The notes under the pieces: generated by a model
What the model saw: the letters and a program-made list of their open reading frames with translations, nothing else
What the model was told of the DNA's origin: nothing
Databases searched by the model: none
Made by a program: the position numbers and the translations under genes
In this document: piece after piece, positions 45,344 to 54,163 of the stretch
Numbering within the stretch: the stretch's first letter is position 1
Layout: each line of letters begins with the position of its first letter
Assembly (NCBI GenBank): GCA_045866215.1
Contig: AP035880.1
Coordinates: 5,236,002-5,300,001 of the forward strand
Direction: 5' to 3'
Source of the DNA: Croceivirga sp009797885
GTDB taxonomy: Bacteria > Bacteroidota > Bacteroidia > Flavobacteriales > Flavobacteriaceae
Length of the DNA stretch: 64,000 bases

Positions 45344-46350
45344 CCTTTTTTAAAAAACAAGTTAGGAAATACCGTTTCTGGTTCTTTAGGGTTAAAATTA
45401 AGTAAGATGGTTGATTTAAGAAAACCCAAGCCGTAGCCAAAAAACTGAACAACAACGGCCACAATGGACAAAAGGGCTACGATCATACTCTTGTTCATGA
45501 ATAGGGAATCCATAAAAACAAGCAGGAAATACAGTCCAAAAAGCACGCTAAGATACCACCATCCCAAAATCATCAATACCATGGAAGTGAATAGTAGGAC
45601 CATAAAACAGGTAGGAAACCAATAGGTAGGTTTAGCCGTTTCTGGATGCCATTGGTTTAAAATGCCCCTTACCATGCCAAATTTTTTGACCTGAGTATGG
45701 AACTTGCCCCAATCTATCCTACGTTTGTGATAGACAAAGGCTTTAGGAAAGAATCGGGTCCTATACCCCGCTTTCCAAATACGAAAGGTCAAATCTGGAT
45801 CTTCCCCTGGATGAATGCTACCAAATCCCTTGGTTTTTTTGAACAACTCTTGGGAAATACCCATATTAAAGCTTCTGGGCTGGAATTTTCCGAGTGTCTT
45901 TTTTCTGCCACGGATACCCCCTGTGGTCCAAAGCGATGTCATGGCATAATTGATTGCCTTCTGAACATTACTGAAGGAATGGTGGGCCGCATCGGCTCCC
46001 CCAAAACAATGGACAAAATCCTGTCCAAGCTCCCTATCCACTTCATTCAAGTACTGTGGGGGAAGGATACAGTCCGAATCCAGGACAATAAAATAGTTGC
46101 CCCTGGCCTTTTTCATCCCATAATTTCTGGAATCCCCAGGACCTGTATTTTCCTTTTTGTAGTATGAAATTTGTAGCCCATCACTAAAATCATCCACCAC
46201 CTTTTCCGAGGTTTTTGTGGAGCCATCCTCTATAATGACCACTTCAAAATCCCCCTTATAATCCATTTGAACCATACTTTCCAGTAGTTCTTGGATTTCA
46301 TCCGGTCGGTTATAAACGGGGATGATAAAAGAAAAATGCCATCGATCCAT
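45340..46350 (-). CDS. glycosyltransferase family 2 membrane protein
   Basis: A 336-residue protein. Residues 1-240 are a GT-A fold family 2 transferase (FSFIIPVYNRPDEIQELLESM, VVIIEDGST, and the metal-binding DSDC near residue 94; HPGEDPDLTFRIWKAGY is the acceptor-site region). Two to three transmembrane helices follow (about 245-320). It probably adds a sugar to a lipid or surface carrier; the donor and acceptor are unknown. It is the first gene of the minus-strand run with ybbR and coaE. Confidence 0.88.
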   Translation of the reverse strand: MDRWHFSFIIPVYNRPDEIQELLESMVQMDYKGDFEVVIIEDGSTKTSEKVVDDFSDGLQISYYKKENTGPGDSRNYGMKKARGNYFIVLDSDCILPPQYLNEVDRELGQDFVHCFGGADAAHHSFSNVQKAINYAMTSLWTTGGIRGRKKTLGKFQPRSFNMGISQELFKKTKGFGSIHPGEDPDLTFRIWKAGYRTRFFPKAFVYHKRRIDWGKFHTQVKKFGMVRGILNQWHPETAKPTYWFPTCFMVLLFTSMVLMILGWWYLSVLFGLYFLLVFMDSLFMNKSMIVALLSIVAVVVQFFGYGLGFLKSTILLNFNPKEPETVFPNLFFKKG

Positions 46351-46383
46351 AGGTAAACATATAAGCGGACGCCCAAAAACAAC

Positions 46384-46399
46384 TCAAATGTCAATTTGA
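46384..46399. repeat. short perfect hairpin in the spacer
   Basis: TCAAAT and ATTTGA flank a 4-nt loop. It is AT-rich without a T run, so it is a weak structure of uncertain meaning in the 191-bp spacer 46351-46541. Confidence 0.3.
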
Positions 46400-46428
46400 A
46401 CACCCACCTAAATGCTACGGGCGGGCGG

Positions 46429-46476
46429 GCAGTCGAAAATATTTAAAATTCTGGAATTCAAATAGGTTTCGACTGC
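46429..46476. repeat. inverted repeat, possible REP-like element
   Basis: GCAGTCGAAA (46429-46438) and its exact reverse complement TTTCGACTGC (46467-46476) flank a 28-bp AT-rich centre. The left arm follows a run of GGGC repeats and the right arm continues into GCTCAACCGGAC. The spacer holds no gene. The arms resemble short interspersed sequences that I recall from flavobacterial spacers, but no second copy exists in this window. Confidence 0.5.
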
Positions 46477-46541
46477 GCTCAACCGGACAAACGCTATTTT
46501 TTATGGTTTTTAGACAGCCTCTTTAGAGTAGACTTCATTCA

Positions 46542-47354
46542 TTATTCGCTAAAAACATCGATCACTTCCTGGCTGACCCCAGTATTGGAGAAACCACCAT
46601 CATGGAAGAGATTTTGCATAGTGACTTTTTTGGTCAGATCCGAGAACAAGCTCACCGTGTAATTTGCACAATCATCCGCTGTAGCATTTCCCAAAGGTGA
46701 CATTTTTTCCGCATATGCAATAAAACCATCAAAACCCTTTACCCCTTGCCCTGCCGTAGTGGGCGTTGGTGATTGGGAAATGGTGTTCACCCTTACGTTC
46801 TTTTCCTTGCCAAAAAAGTATCCAAAACTGCGGGCAACGGATTCCAAATAGGCCTTATTATCGGCCATATCATTATAATCCGGGAAGGTGCGCTGTGCTG
46901 CCATATAGGTCAAGGCCACAATGCTTCCCCATTCGTTCATGGCATCGGCCTTGTACAAGGTCTGCATCACTTTGTGAAATGAAAGTGCGGAAACATCCCA
47001 TCCCTTAGTGGTAAAATCATATTTTTCATCCGTATAGTGACGGCCTTTTCGAACGTTTATGGACATTCCAATGGAGTGCAGGACAAAGTCAAGTTTTCCT
47101 CCCAACAGTTCCATGGACTTGGAAACCAAATTTTGTAAATCCTCCTCATTGGTCGCATCTGCGGGAACAATTTCCGAAGCTGTTTTTTCCGCCAGGGTCT
47201 TTATTTGCCCCATTCGCATGGCGATTGGTGCATTGGTCAGCACAAATTCCCCTCCTTCCTCATGCACGCGTTCAGCAGTTTTCCAGGCAATGGAGTTTTC
47301 GTCCAAAGCCCCAAAAATAATTCCCTTTTTTCCTTTCAATAAGTTATGCCCCAT
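46542..47354 (-). CDS. fabI: enoyl-ACP reductase (FabI)
   Basis: NADH-dependent last step of each fatty acid elongation cycle, reducing trans-2-enoyl-ACP. The 270-residue length is normal. The FabI-type motif GKKGIIFGALDENSIAWKTA covers the nucleotide site, HSIGMS follows, and the catalytic YNDMADNK (Tyr-x6-Lys) sits near residue 160. A -7 box lies 21 bp upstream. It precedes the spacer with the inverted repeat and follows recN on the same strand. Confidence 0.96.
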   Translation of the reverse strand: MGHNLLKGKKGIIFGALDENSIAWKTAERVHEEGGEFVLTNAPIAMRMGQIKTLAEKTASEIVPADATNEEDLQNLVSKSMELLGGKLDFVLHSIGMSINVRKGRHYTDEKYDFTTKGWDVSALSFHKVMQTLYKADAMNEWGSIVALTYMAAQRTFPDYNDMADNKAYLESVARSFGYFFGKEKNVRVNTISQSPTPTTAGQGVKGFDGFIAYAEKMSPLGNATADDCANYTVSLFSDLTKKVTMQNLFHDGGFSNTGVSQEVIDVFSE

Positions 47355-47375
47355 TGTTTGTCGGTTTTAGTGCTG

Positions 47376-47383
47376 CAAAGATA
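47376..47383 (-). promoter_or_regulatory. -7 box for fabI
   Basis: Read on the minus strand this is TATCTTTG, a perfect TAnnTTTG, 21 bp before the fabI start. No -33 TTG at the standard distance was found. Confidence 0.45.
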
Positions 47384-47435
47384 TGGATTTCAAAAGTTGT
47401 TAAAAGTCTTTGATTGCGTGTTCGCCCTCCCAATC

Positions 47436-49094
47436 CTAATTCTCATGTAGCAACTGCTTGGCATGGGAAACCGCCGAATCCGAAAACGACTTCCCCCCTA
47501 GCATTTCAGCCAGTTCCTGAACGCGTTCATCCCCTATCAATCGCTTCATTTTTGTTGAAGTGGTATTTCCTATTTCTTCTTTGTACACTTTGAACTGGTG
47601 CTCCCCTTTGGAGGCAACCTGTGGTAAATGTGTAATGGAGAACATTTGCATGTTATGCGCCATCCCTTTCATGATTTCCCCCATCTTATTTGAGATTTCC
47701 CCGGAAACCCCGGTATCGATCTCATCAAAAATGAGGGTGGGCAATTTTTCATAGGAGGCCAATATGGATTTGATGGCCAACATGATTCGTGAAAGCTCCC
47801 CGCCCGAGGCTACTTTTTTTAGTTCTCCATAATGGGAGCCTTTGTTCGCAGAGAATTGAAATAGCAAGCCATCCATTCCATTTCGTTTAAAGTCTTCCAA
47901 TGGAAATAGTTCAATTTTGAATGAAGCTGCTTGCATCCCCAAGGACGAAATACGTTCCGTCAACTTCTTCCCCAGCATTGGAATGGCCTTTTGCCTGCGC
48001 TGTCTTATCGCCCTCCCAACTTCTTCAAGGTCTTTTTTACGTTGGGCCACCTCCAACTCCTTTTGTTGGATGGTGTCATCAATATTTAAGGAAGTTCCCA
48101 CTTTTTGCGCCAGATCTTCCTTAATGGTCAATAATTCATCCACCTCACTTACTTGATGTTTTTTAAACAGGTCATGAAGCAATTGTAATTCTCCGTTTAC
48201 CTTCTCCAAACGTTCCGGATTTGGCTCTATGGCTTCGGAGAGGTTCTCAAGTTCATTTCCCAAATCCGTAAGTTCTATCGCAATGGATTGCACCCTATCA
48301 TTGAGGTTTCCGTACTTTTTGCCAAATTCGCTGAGTCGCTGGGTCAATTGTTTAAGCTGTGTAATGGAACTTAATATGCCCATTTGCTCTTCATTCAATA
48401 ATTGATGGGAATTGGACAAGAGTTCCATCAAACTTTCCACATTGTTCAAGGCTTCGTATTCGGCCTCCAATTCTTCCACAATGCCGTGGTCCAATGTGAC
48501 ATTTTCCAGTTCCTGCAATAAAAAGGAATTGTAATCCAAATCCTTTTCAGCTTCGTTTTTATGGGCAATTAGGCGTTCAAGTTCCCTGGACGCCAGATTG
48601 TACCCCTGCAACCTGGCACCGTAATTATCCAATAGGTCCGTATTGCCCGCCAAGGCATCAATTACCCGAAATTGAAAGGCATTATCCGTAAGCTGTAGGG
48701 TTTGGTGTTGGGAATGGATGTCCACCAACAGCCTTCCCAGAGTGGATAGGACGTCCAAAGTAACCGGAGTGTCATTGACAAAGGCCCTGGACTTTCCGCT
48801 GGGCAATATCTCCCTTCGCATAATGGTCTGCTGCTCATAATCCAGGTCATTGTCCTTAAAATAACGCTTTAAGTTATAGTTGGAGATCGAAAATTCGGCT
48901 TCAATGACACATTTGGAGGAACCGTCCTTTAGGGATGATAAATCGGCACGCTTTCCCAAGACCAATGAAAGGGCCCCCAAAAGAATGGACTTACCCGCTC
49001 CCGTTTCACCGGTAATTGTGGTAAAACCGGCATCAAAGGACACATTTAGGTCATCAATAAGGGCAAAGTTTTTTATGGAAAGTTGGACTAGCAC
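47436..49094 (-). CDS. recN: DNA repair protein RecN
   Basis: SMC-like ATPase that acts at double-strand breaks in recombinational repair. The 552-residue length is normal. The N-terminal P-loop is ITGETGAGKSILLGALSLVLG at about 28-48, a long coiled coil spans roughly 160-370, and the C-terminal half holds the ABC signature SGGELSRIMLAIK with Walker B LPTLIFDEIDTGVSG. It has its own -7 box. It lies between fabI and the PorD gene on the same strand. Confidence 0.95.
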   Translation of the reverse strand: MLVQLSIKNFALIDDLNVSFDAGFTTITGETGAGKSILLGALSLVLGKRADLSSLKDGSSKCVIEAEFSISNYNLKRYFKDNDLDYEQQTIMRREILPSGKSRAFVNDTPVTLDVLSTLGRLLVDIHSQHQTLQLTDNAFQFRVIDALAGNTDLLDNYGARLQGYNLASRELERLIAHKNEAEKDLDYNSFLLQELENVTLDHGIVEELEAEYEALNNVESLMELLSNSHQLLNEEQMGILSSITQLKQLTQRLSEFGKKYGNLNDRVQSIAIELTDLGNELENLSEAIEPNPERLEKVNGELQLLHDLFKKHQVSEVDELLTIKEDLAQKVGTSLNIDDTIQQKELEVAQRKKDLEEVGRAIRQRRQKAIPMLGKKLTERISSLGMQAASFKIELFPLEDFKRNGMDGLLFQFSANKGSHYGELKKVASGGELSRIMLAIKSILASYEKLPTLIFDEIDTGVSGEISNKMGEIMKGMAHNMQMFSITHLPQVASKGEHQFKVYKEEIGNTTSTKMKRLIGDERVQELAEMLGGKSFSDSAVSHAKQLLHEN

Positions 49095-49113
49095 CTCTCT
49101 TTATTTAGGCTAG

Positions 49114-49121
49114 CAAAGATA
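49114..49121 (-). promoter_or_regulatory. -7 box for recN
   Basis: Read on the minus strand this is TATCTTTG, a perfect TAnnTTTG, 19 bp before the recN start, in the gap after the PorD gene. Confidence 0.45.
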
Positions 49122-49147
49122 ACCATCAAAAGATATCGAACTCATTA

Positions 49148-50038
49148 TCAATAGGAGATTTCATTCCAAGTAGTGGAATAAAATGGGGCAACCTTATTTA
49201 AACTTTCTTTAAGCTTAACAATATCCACCTTGGGGCCATCGGAAAATATGTTGCTGATTTCCTCTGCTTTGGCATCAAAAAAAGTTTGTATGAGAAAGGC
49301 GTTGGGCCTTCGTTTTATCAAGGTTTCAAACAACCGGAGGCTTCCGGCAATAACCTGTTTTCCCGTACTATTGTTGTCTGCCAAAACATCCATGCCCTTA
49401 CGGTGGTAATTGTACATCGCGATGCGGTATTCCTTAAAGGTGTTGGACAATAAATTGTCCACCAATTCAAATCGGGTGCGTTCCCCGGTCTGTTGTGCCC
49501 AACCTCCGAAATTGGTGCCTTGCGCCTGAGTAACGATATTTTGTGCCAAACGGTAGTACTCATCGCCACCCTGCAAGCTGTAGGTATCCGCATCCAGCCC
49601 CAAAATGATATAGACGTAATACGATATCACACCTATTAAATTGGAATCGAAGGAATTGGGATTGTAAACCAATGGTTCAAACTCCTGGTATAAAAAATTA
49701 AGGGCATTGTCCTTATAATTGAATACTGAAGTTTCGTAAGACGTATTATATACGGGACGTGATGATTGAATTTGGATACTGGCCTCAAATCTATCCGCTT
49801 CATATTCGGTGACCGTGATAAACATACGTGCACTTACACGCTCGTTTTCCCCATAGACCCGATTTGTCCATTTGTTTTTATTGACAAAATCATTCAACGA
49901 ACGCTCCAAGGTCCTAAAAATCTGCTGGTTCGTTTGGTTGACCTGATCGGAATTCACGGTAACCTCACAATCCAATTCTTGGGCCTTGGCCACAATTGGA
50001 CCCAGAAAGAGAAAAACGATGATAAAAAACCTATGCAT
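49148..50038 (-). CDS. porD: DUF4835 / PorD family protein
   Basis: A 296-residue exported protein with a signal peptide (MHRFFIIVFLFLGPIVAKAQ). It matches the DUF4835 pattern (LDCEVTVNSDQVNQTNQQIFRTLERSLNDFVNKNKWTNRVY), the family of the type IX secretion protein PorD. Its exact job is not established; in Bacteroidota it is linked to type IX secretion and gliding. It overlaps coaBC by 8 bp in the conserved order recN-porD-coaBC-rpoZ-bamD. Confidence 0.85.
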   Translation of the reverse strand: MHRFFIIVFLFLGPIVAKAQELDCEVTVNSDQVNQTNQQIFRTLERSLNDFVNKNKWTNRVYGENERVSARMFITVTEYEADRFEASIQIQSSRPVYNTSYETSVFNYKDNALNFLYQEFEPLVYNPNSFDSNLIGVISYYVYIILGLDADTYSLQGGDEYYRLAQNIVTQAQGTNFGGWAQQTGERTRFELVDNLLSNTFKEYRIAMYNYHRKGMDVLADNNSTGKQVIAGSLRLFETLIKRRPNAFLIQTFFDAKAEEISNIFSDGPKVDIVKLKESLNKVAPFYSTTWNEISY

Positions 50039-51239
50039 GAATCCTTTGGATGATTTCTTCCCAAATATCCGAAGCTACTTCGGACTTGTCTTTTACTTTA
50101 AACGTTTTTGAGACCGAATTCTTATCGAAGAAGGTGATTTTATTGGTTGTCGTACCAAATCCAGCCCCTTGGTCATTTAGTGAATTTAGGACTATGGCAT
50201 CCAGGTTTTTCCGAATCAACTTATCCTTGGCGTTCTGTAGTTCGTTTTGGGTCTCCAGGGCAAACCCAACAATATATTGCTGTTTTTTGGTTTCTCCCAT
50301 GAAAAGCAGGATGTCCTTGGTACGTTCCAAGGCTATGGTCATTCCCTCGCCTTCCTTCTTTTTTATTTTTTGGTTGGAAACCTCCTTAGGCCTATAATCC
50401 GCAACGGCGGCGGCACTAATGGCAATATCCACCTCTGGGTAGTGTTTGTGTACTTCCTGGTACATTTCCTCCGCTGTGGTGACCCGTTTCAATTCCATGG
50501 CGTCACCTTCTACGGCCAAGGTGGTTGGGCCCATGATCAAAACTACATCCCCACCTAAGGCCACTGCCCTTTTCGCCAATTCCAATCCCATGGTTCCCGT
50601 GGAACGATTCCCTAGAAAACGAACCGGGTCAATGGGTTCATGGGTGGGACCGGCGGTAATCAGTATCTTTTTTCCAAACAATGGCTGTCCTTCTTTTAGA
50701 TGCGATTCCATAAAATGGACAATATGTTCGGGTTCTGCCATTCGTCCTTCCCCGCTCAATCCACTGGCAAGTTCCCCAGATTCTGCAGGAATCATGATAT
50801 TCCCAAAAGACTGTAATTTTTTAAAGGACGCCTTGGTCGATGAATGTTGGTACATATCCAAATCCATTGCCGGAGCAAAATAGACCGGACATTTTGCCGA
50901 TAGGTAGGCTGCCAATAATAAATTATCGCAGGTACCATTGGACATTTTGGAAAGGGTATTTGCCGTTGCAGGGGCAATTAACATGATATCTGCCCAAAGT
51001 CCCAATTCCACATGGTTGTTCCATGATAAGCTTCCATCTTCTTGGTTGATAAAATCCATTAAAACCGGATTTTTGGATAGGGTGGAAAGCGTTAAGGGGG
51101 TAACAAAAGAGCTGGCACTTTGGGTCATCACAACTCTGACCTTGGCACCAGCTTTTATCAATAATCTTACTAAGAACGAGGTCTTATACGCGGCAATCCC
51201 CCCGGTAATGCCCAAAAGGATGTTTTTTCCGCTTAGCAT
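50031..51239 (-). CDS. coaBC: bifunctional phosphopantothenoylcysteine decarboxylase/synthetase
   Basis: Two consecutive steps of coenzyme A synthesis in one protein of 402 residues. The N-terminal flavoprotein (CoaC) has GITGGIAAYK at 9-18, the catalytic His in NNHVELGLWAD near 75, and PAMDLDMY. The C-terminal synthetase (CoaB) begins near residue 187 with ITAGPTHEPIDPVRFLGNRSTG. Its ATG abuts the stop of rpoZ, so they are coexpressed. Confidence 0.96.
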   Translation of the reverse strand: MLSGKNILLGITGGIAAYKTSFLVRLLIKAGAKVRVVMTQSASSFVTPLTLSTLSKNPVLMDFINQEDGSLSWNNHVELGLWADIMLIAPATANTLSKMSNGTCDNLLLAAYLSAKCPVYFAPAMDLDMYQHSSTKASFKKLQSFGNIMIPAESGELASGLSGEGRMAEPEHIVHFMESHLKEGQPLFGKKILITAGPTHEPIDPVRFLGNRSTGTMGLELAKRAVALGGDVVLIMGPTTLAVEGDAMELKRVTTAEEMYQEVHKHYPEVDIAISAAAVADYRPKEVSNQKIKKKEGEGMTIALERTKDILLFMGETKKQQYIVGFALETQNELQNAKDKLIRKNLDAIVLNSLNDQGAGFGTTTNKITFFDKNSVSKTFKVKDKSEVASDIWEEIIQRIHA

Positions 51240-51566
51240 CTATGCGTCCTTCTCCGTGTTTCTGTAATAAATTTTATCCTCCAACCACTCTTGTACGGCA
51301 AGTGCATGTGGTTTTGGAAGCTTTTCATAAAACTTGGAAACTTCAATCTGTTCCTTGTTTTCAAAAACTTCCTCCAAGCTGTCGCTATAGGTAGCAAACT
51401 CTTCCAATTTCTCCAACAATTCCTTTTTTATTTCGGAATTGATCTGAATGGCCCTCTTGGAGGCAATGGAAATGGCCTCGTAGATATTATCCGTTTTGCC
51501 ATCAAACTCATTGCGGTTGTGGGTAACGGTGGAAATTGGGGCCTTCGTGTTTTTTAAATCCTTCAT
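51240..51566 (-). CDS. rpoZ: RNA polymerase omega subunit, Bacteroidota type
   Basis: A 108-residue protein in the place where RpoZ lies in Bacteroidota genomes, between bamD and coaBC. The segment KTDNIYEAISIASKRAIQINSEIKKELLEKLEEF matches the omega fold. It supports assembly of the RNA polymerase beta-prime subunit. It directly abuts coaBC and lies 14 bp after bamD. Confidence 0.9.
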   Translation of the reverse strand: MKDLKNTKAPISTVTHNRNEFDGKTDNIYEAISIASKRAIQINSEIKKELLEKLEEFATYSDSLEEVFENKEQIEVSKFYEKLPKPHALAVQEWLEDKIYYRNTEKDA

Positions 51567-51580
51567 ACGGTAAATGGAAT

Positions 51581-52405
51581 TTATTTTGATGTCGCCTCTA
51601 CAGGCAATTTTAATTGCTTTTGAATGGTTTCATAATAACTACTTGCTTCTTTCTTATACTTTGTTTCAGGATAAGATTTTATCAAAGCTTCGTAATATTT
51701 TAAGGCTTCCTTGTAACGTTCTTCCTGTTTAAAGGAGGTACTGTTCCTGGCCAGGGTCATCTCGGATTTCAAGCGGTAGAAAAAAGCATCTTCCCTATAT
51801 ATCGCACCAGGATTATCCAGAACAAAGTTGTTGAACGCTGCAATGGAGGAAATCAATATTGGGAAATTGAATTCGCCCAACTTGTCGAATTGTTTCGCGA
51901 TTTCAAACTCCTTCTTTTGTTTTTTAAAAGTGAGTTCCTGGGCCATCTCATTGGCTTGGGCAAAAAATTCGGAATCCGGATATGTATTGATGTAATTCTG
52001 AAGTTTGGCCAATGCCTTATCGGTATCAGTTTGATCCAGGGAATACCTTGGTGAGAGTTGGTAATAGCTCTTTGCCTCCAAAAAAACGGCTTCCGGTAAT
52101 TTTTCGCTATTGGGATAGGATTTGATAAAACGCTCAAACTGATAGCCTGCCAAATAATACTGTTCCGTCTTGAAATAAGAGTCGGCAAAAAAGAACATGA
52201 CCCGCTCCCCCTGGGGTTTCCCAACGTATCTTGGCGCAATCTGCTCAAAAAGGCGATTTGCCCGTTTAAAATCCCCTTCATTGTAATACCTTTCCGCCAA
52301 ATCGTATTTTGCCTTTACATCTTCATTTTTGAGTACCTTTTGATACTCATTACAAGAAGCAAAAAAGACAATAGCTATTGGGAGTAGGAAATAAAACGAC
52401 CTCAT
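51581..52405 (-). CDS. bamD: outer-membrane assembly lipoprotein BamD
   Basis: A 274-residue lipoprotein of the Bam complex, which inserts outer-membrane barrel proteins. The signal ends in a lipobox (FFASC) and five TPR-like repeats follow (YDLAERYYNEGDFKRANRLFEQIAPRY, YLAGYQFERFIKSYPNSE, and so on). I use the ATG at 52405 (MRSFYFLLP): a -7 box at 52422-52429 would leave the earlier in-frame ATG at 52417 with almost no leader. It leads into rpoZ. Confidence 0.92.
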   Translation of the reverse strand: MRSFYFLLPIAIVFFASCNEYQKVLKNEDVKAKYDLAERYYNEGDFKRANRLFEQIAPRYVGKPQGERVMFFFADSYFKTEQYYLAGYQFERFIKSYPNSEKLPEAVFLEAKSYYQLSPRYSLDQTDTDKALAKLQNYINTYPDSEFFAQANEMAQELTFKKQKKEFEIAKQFDKLGEFNFPILISSIAAFNNFVLDNPGAIYREDAFFYRLKSEMTLARNSTSFKQEERYKEALKYYEALIKSYPETKYKKEASSYYETIQKQLKLPVEATSK

Positions 52406-52421
52406 TTTCAAAAACATTCGG

Positions 52422-52429
52422 CAAAATTA
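52422..52429 (-). promoter_or_regulatory. -7 box for bamD-rpoZ-coaBC
   Basis: Read on the minus strand this is TAATTTTG, a perfect TAnnTTTG, 16 bp before the chosen bamD start. Confidence 0.45.
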
Positions 52430-52519
52430 GTAATTATCCATTGATTACTAAAACCCAATTTGCCAATAAAAATCAGTCTTAAAAAGCCCAACAGGGATTT
52501 TTGGGCAAAATTTAACTTC

Positions 52520-53410
52520 TTAGGCGTTTACATGCTGCAGTTGTCCCAGGAACCGATTGATCTTGCTTTTGAGTGCTGTACTGGCAGAAACGAGTGGCAG
52601 TCGCACTTGAGAGCCCCCCACGCCAAAATATTCCAATACCGTTTTGATACCAGCGGGATTTCCTTCCTCAAAAATGAGGTGCATCCCGTCCAGCAGGGTT
52701 TGGTGAATGCCATAAGCACGCTCCGAATCGCCCTGTAATCCAAGACTGATCATATGGGAAAAAGCTTCGGGCAGTCCCTGTCCCAATACGGATATAACCC
52801 CGGAACCTCCTGCCAAAACGGTGGAAAGTGCAGTAAAATCATCTCCCGAAATAATATGGAAACCATCGGGTTTTTGCTGCATTAACTGATCGATCTGGAT
52901 TTGATCGGCACATGCTTCTTTTATAGCAACGATATTTTTAAAATCCTTCGCCAGGCGAATTGTTGTGCTTGGTAACATATTACTGCCCGTCCTGGACGGT
53001 ACATTATACACAATAATGGGCAAGGGAGAAGCTTTGGAAATTTCCCTGAAATGTTGGTATATGCCTTCCTGGGTAGGTTTATTGTAAGCTGGGGAAACCG
53101 ATAGTATGGCCTCAAAATCCATGAAATCCAGGGTTTGCAATTCTTTTACCACGGCCATGGTATTATTGCCCCCAACACCTACCACCAATGGTAAGCGGCC
53201 AGCATTGGCCAATGATATGGTCTGCATGACCAGGCGTTTTTCCTCTTTTGTCAAGGTAACCGACTCCGCCGTGGTGCCCAAAGCCACCAAATAATCCACG
53301 CCACCGGAAATACAATGCTCCACAAGGTTCTCCAATGCCTTGGTATCAATTGACAGGTCTGTCCTAAAAGGAGTGACCAATGCTACACCTGTTCCAACTA
53401 AGCTTTCCAT
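52520..53410 (-). CDS. dapA: 4-hydroxy-tetrahydrodipicolinate synthase
   Basis: First step of the diaminopimelate-lysine pathway, condensing aspartate semialdehyde with pyruvate. The 296-residue length is normal. Motifs are ALGTTAESVTLTKEE near 45-58, PIIVYNVPSRTG near 134 (catalytic Tyr), and the Schiff-base lysine in NIVAIKEAC near 165. Its ATG overlaps the last base of the DUF6913 gene by 1 bp. Confidence 0.96.
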   Translation of the reverse strand: MESLVGTGVALVTPFRTDLSIDTKALENLVEHCISGGVDYLVALGTTAESVTLTKEEKRLVMQTISLANAGRLPLVVGVGGNNTMAVVKELQTLDFMDFEAILSVSPAYNKPTQEGIYQHFREISKASPLPIIVYNVPSRTGSNMLPSTTIRLAKDFKNIVAIKEACADQIQIDQLMQQKPDGFHIISGDDFTALSTVLAGGSGVISVLGQGLPEAFSHMISLGLQGDSERAYGIHQTLLDGMHLIFEEGNPAGIKTVLEYFGVGGSQVRLPLVSASTALKSKINRFLGQLQHVNA

Positions 53411-53943
53411 TATCCCAATTCATTTAAAATTCTTAAATATTTCTCCAACTCGGTCTTAAAGGTTTTAAAGTCACTCAAACCACAATCAAAAATCAGGTCA
53501 TTCATTGTATTATCAGCTTCCTTTAGTCCAACCCGAATTCGGGCATTGATTTTGGTGGACATCAATTTTAAAACCAATCGATCATCGGTAAAGTAATTGA
53601 CCAATACGTCATATTCCCTACCTGAAAACTCGGAAAAGTCCCCATTCTCAATAGATCCATTCCAGCCTAAGTCCTTATCCGTACAAAAGGGAATGGAAAA
53701 CATCCCGTGTTTGTCCTGCCCTCTTTTGTATCCCATTACATGTACCGCATTGGGCTTAAGTCCCATTTGTTGTATCAGGGATTGAAAGACTTCGGCATTT
53801 CTAAACTTATCCATATCCACTATACACGCAATACTGGACACCCCTTTTTTATCCCTTACAAACCTTGGCTTTTTTAGTTCGTCCTCAAGATACTTATGTC
53901 CGGATTTTGCCTTAAACTTTTCCTGTATTCCTTTAAAGACCAT
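53410..53943 (-). CDS. DUF6913 family protein
   Basis: A 177-residue cytoplasmic protein of the DUF6913 family (LKKPRFVRDKKGVSSIACIVD, DLGWNGSI, VLVNYFTDDRLVLKLMSTKINARIRVGL). Function unknown; the family commonly neighbours dapA in Flavobacteriaceae. I set the start at ATG 53943 because a perfect -7 box lies at 53963-53970, which would be inside the longer in-frame version beginning at 53988. It shares 1 bp with dapA and is probably cotranscribed with it. Confidence 0.82.
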   Translation of the reverse strand: MVFKGIQEKFKAKSGHKYLEDELKKPRFVRDKKGVSSIACIVDMDKFRNAEVFQSLIQQMGLKPNAVHVMGYKRGQDKHGMFSIPFCTDKDLGWNGSIENGDFSEFSGREYDVLVNYFTDDRLVLKLMSTKINARIRVGLKEADNTMNDLIFDCGLSDFKTFKTELEKYLRILNELG

Positions 53944-53962
53944 ACCTATAATTGCATTTTTA

Positions 53963-53970
53963 CAAATGTA
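53963..53970 (-). promoter_or_regulatory. -7 box for the DUF6913-dapA pair
   Basis: Read on the minus strand this is TACATTTG, a perfect TAnnTTTG, 19 bp before the chosen start at 53943. Confidence 0.5.
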
Positions 53971-54107
53971 GGCAATCTGTTTATCCAATACGAAGGTAGT
54001 GGGAACTGAAGTTTTAAAAAATTAACAAATTGTGTTATTTGTAACTTTTAATTTTTTTTGAGCTCAACTGTAACACTTTGGAAAATCACTCGTCCTTAGG
54101 GTACAAA

Positions 54108-54154
54108 TCATCAATCAAGAACATGTTTTAATTCATCAATCAAGAACATGTTTT
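54108..54154. repeat. 22-bp direct repeat, period 25
   Basis: TCATCAATCAAGAACATGTTTT occurs at 54108-54129 and again at 54133-54154 with no mismatch, separated by three bases. It lies in the gene-free stretch upstream of a hairpin terminator. No further copy was seen in the window. Confidence 0.85.
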
Positions 54155-54163
54155 CAACGTTAA

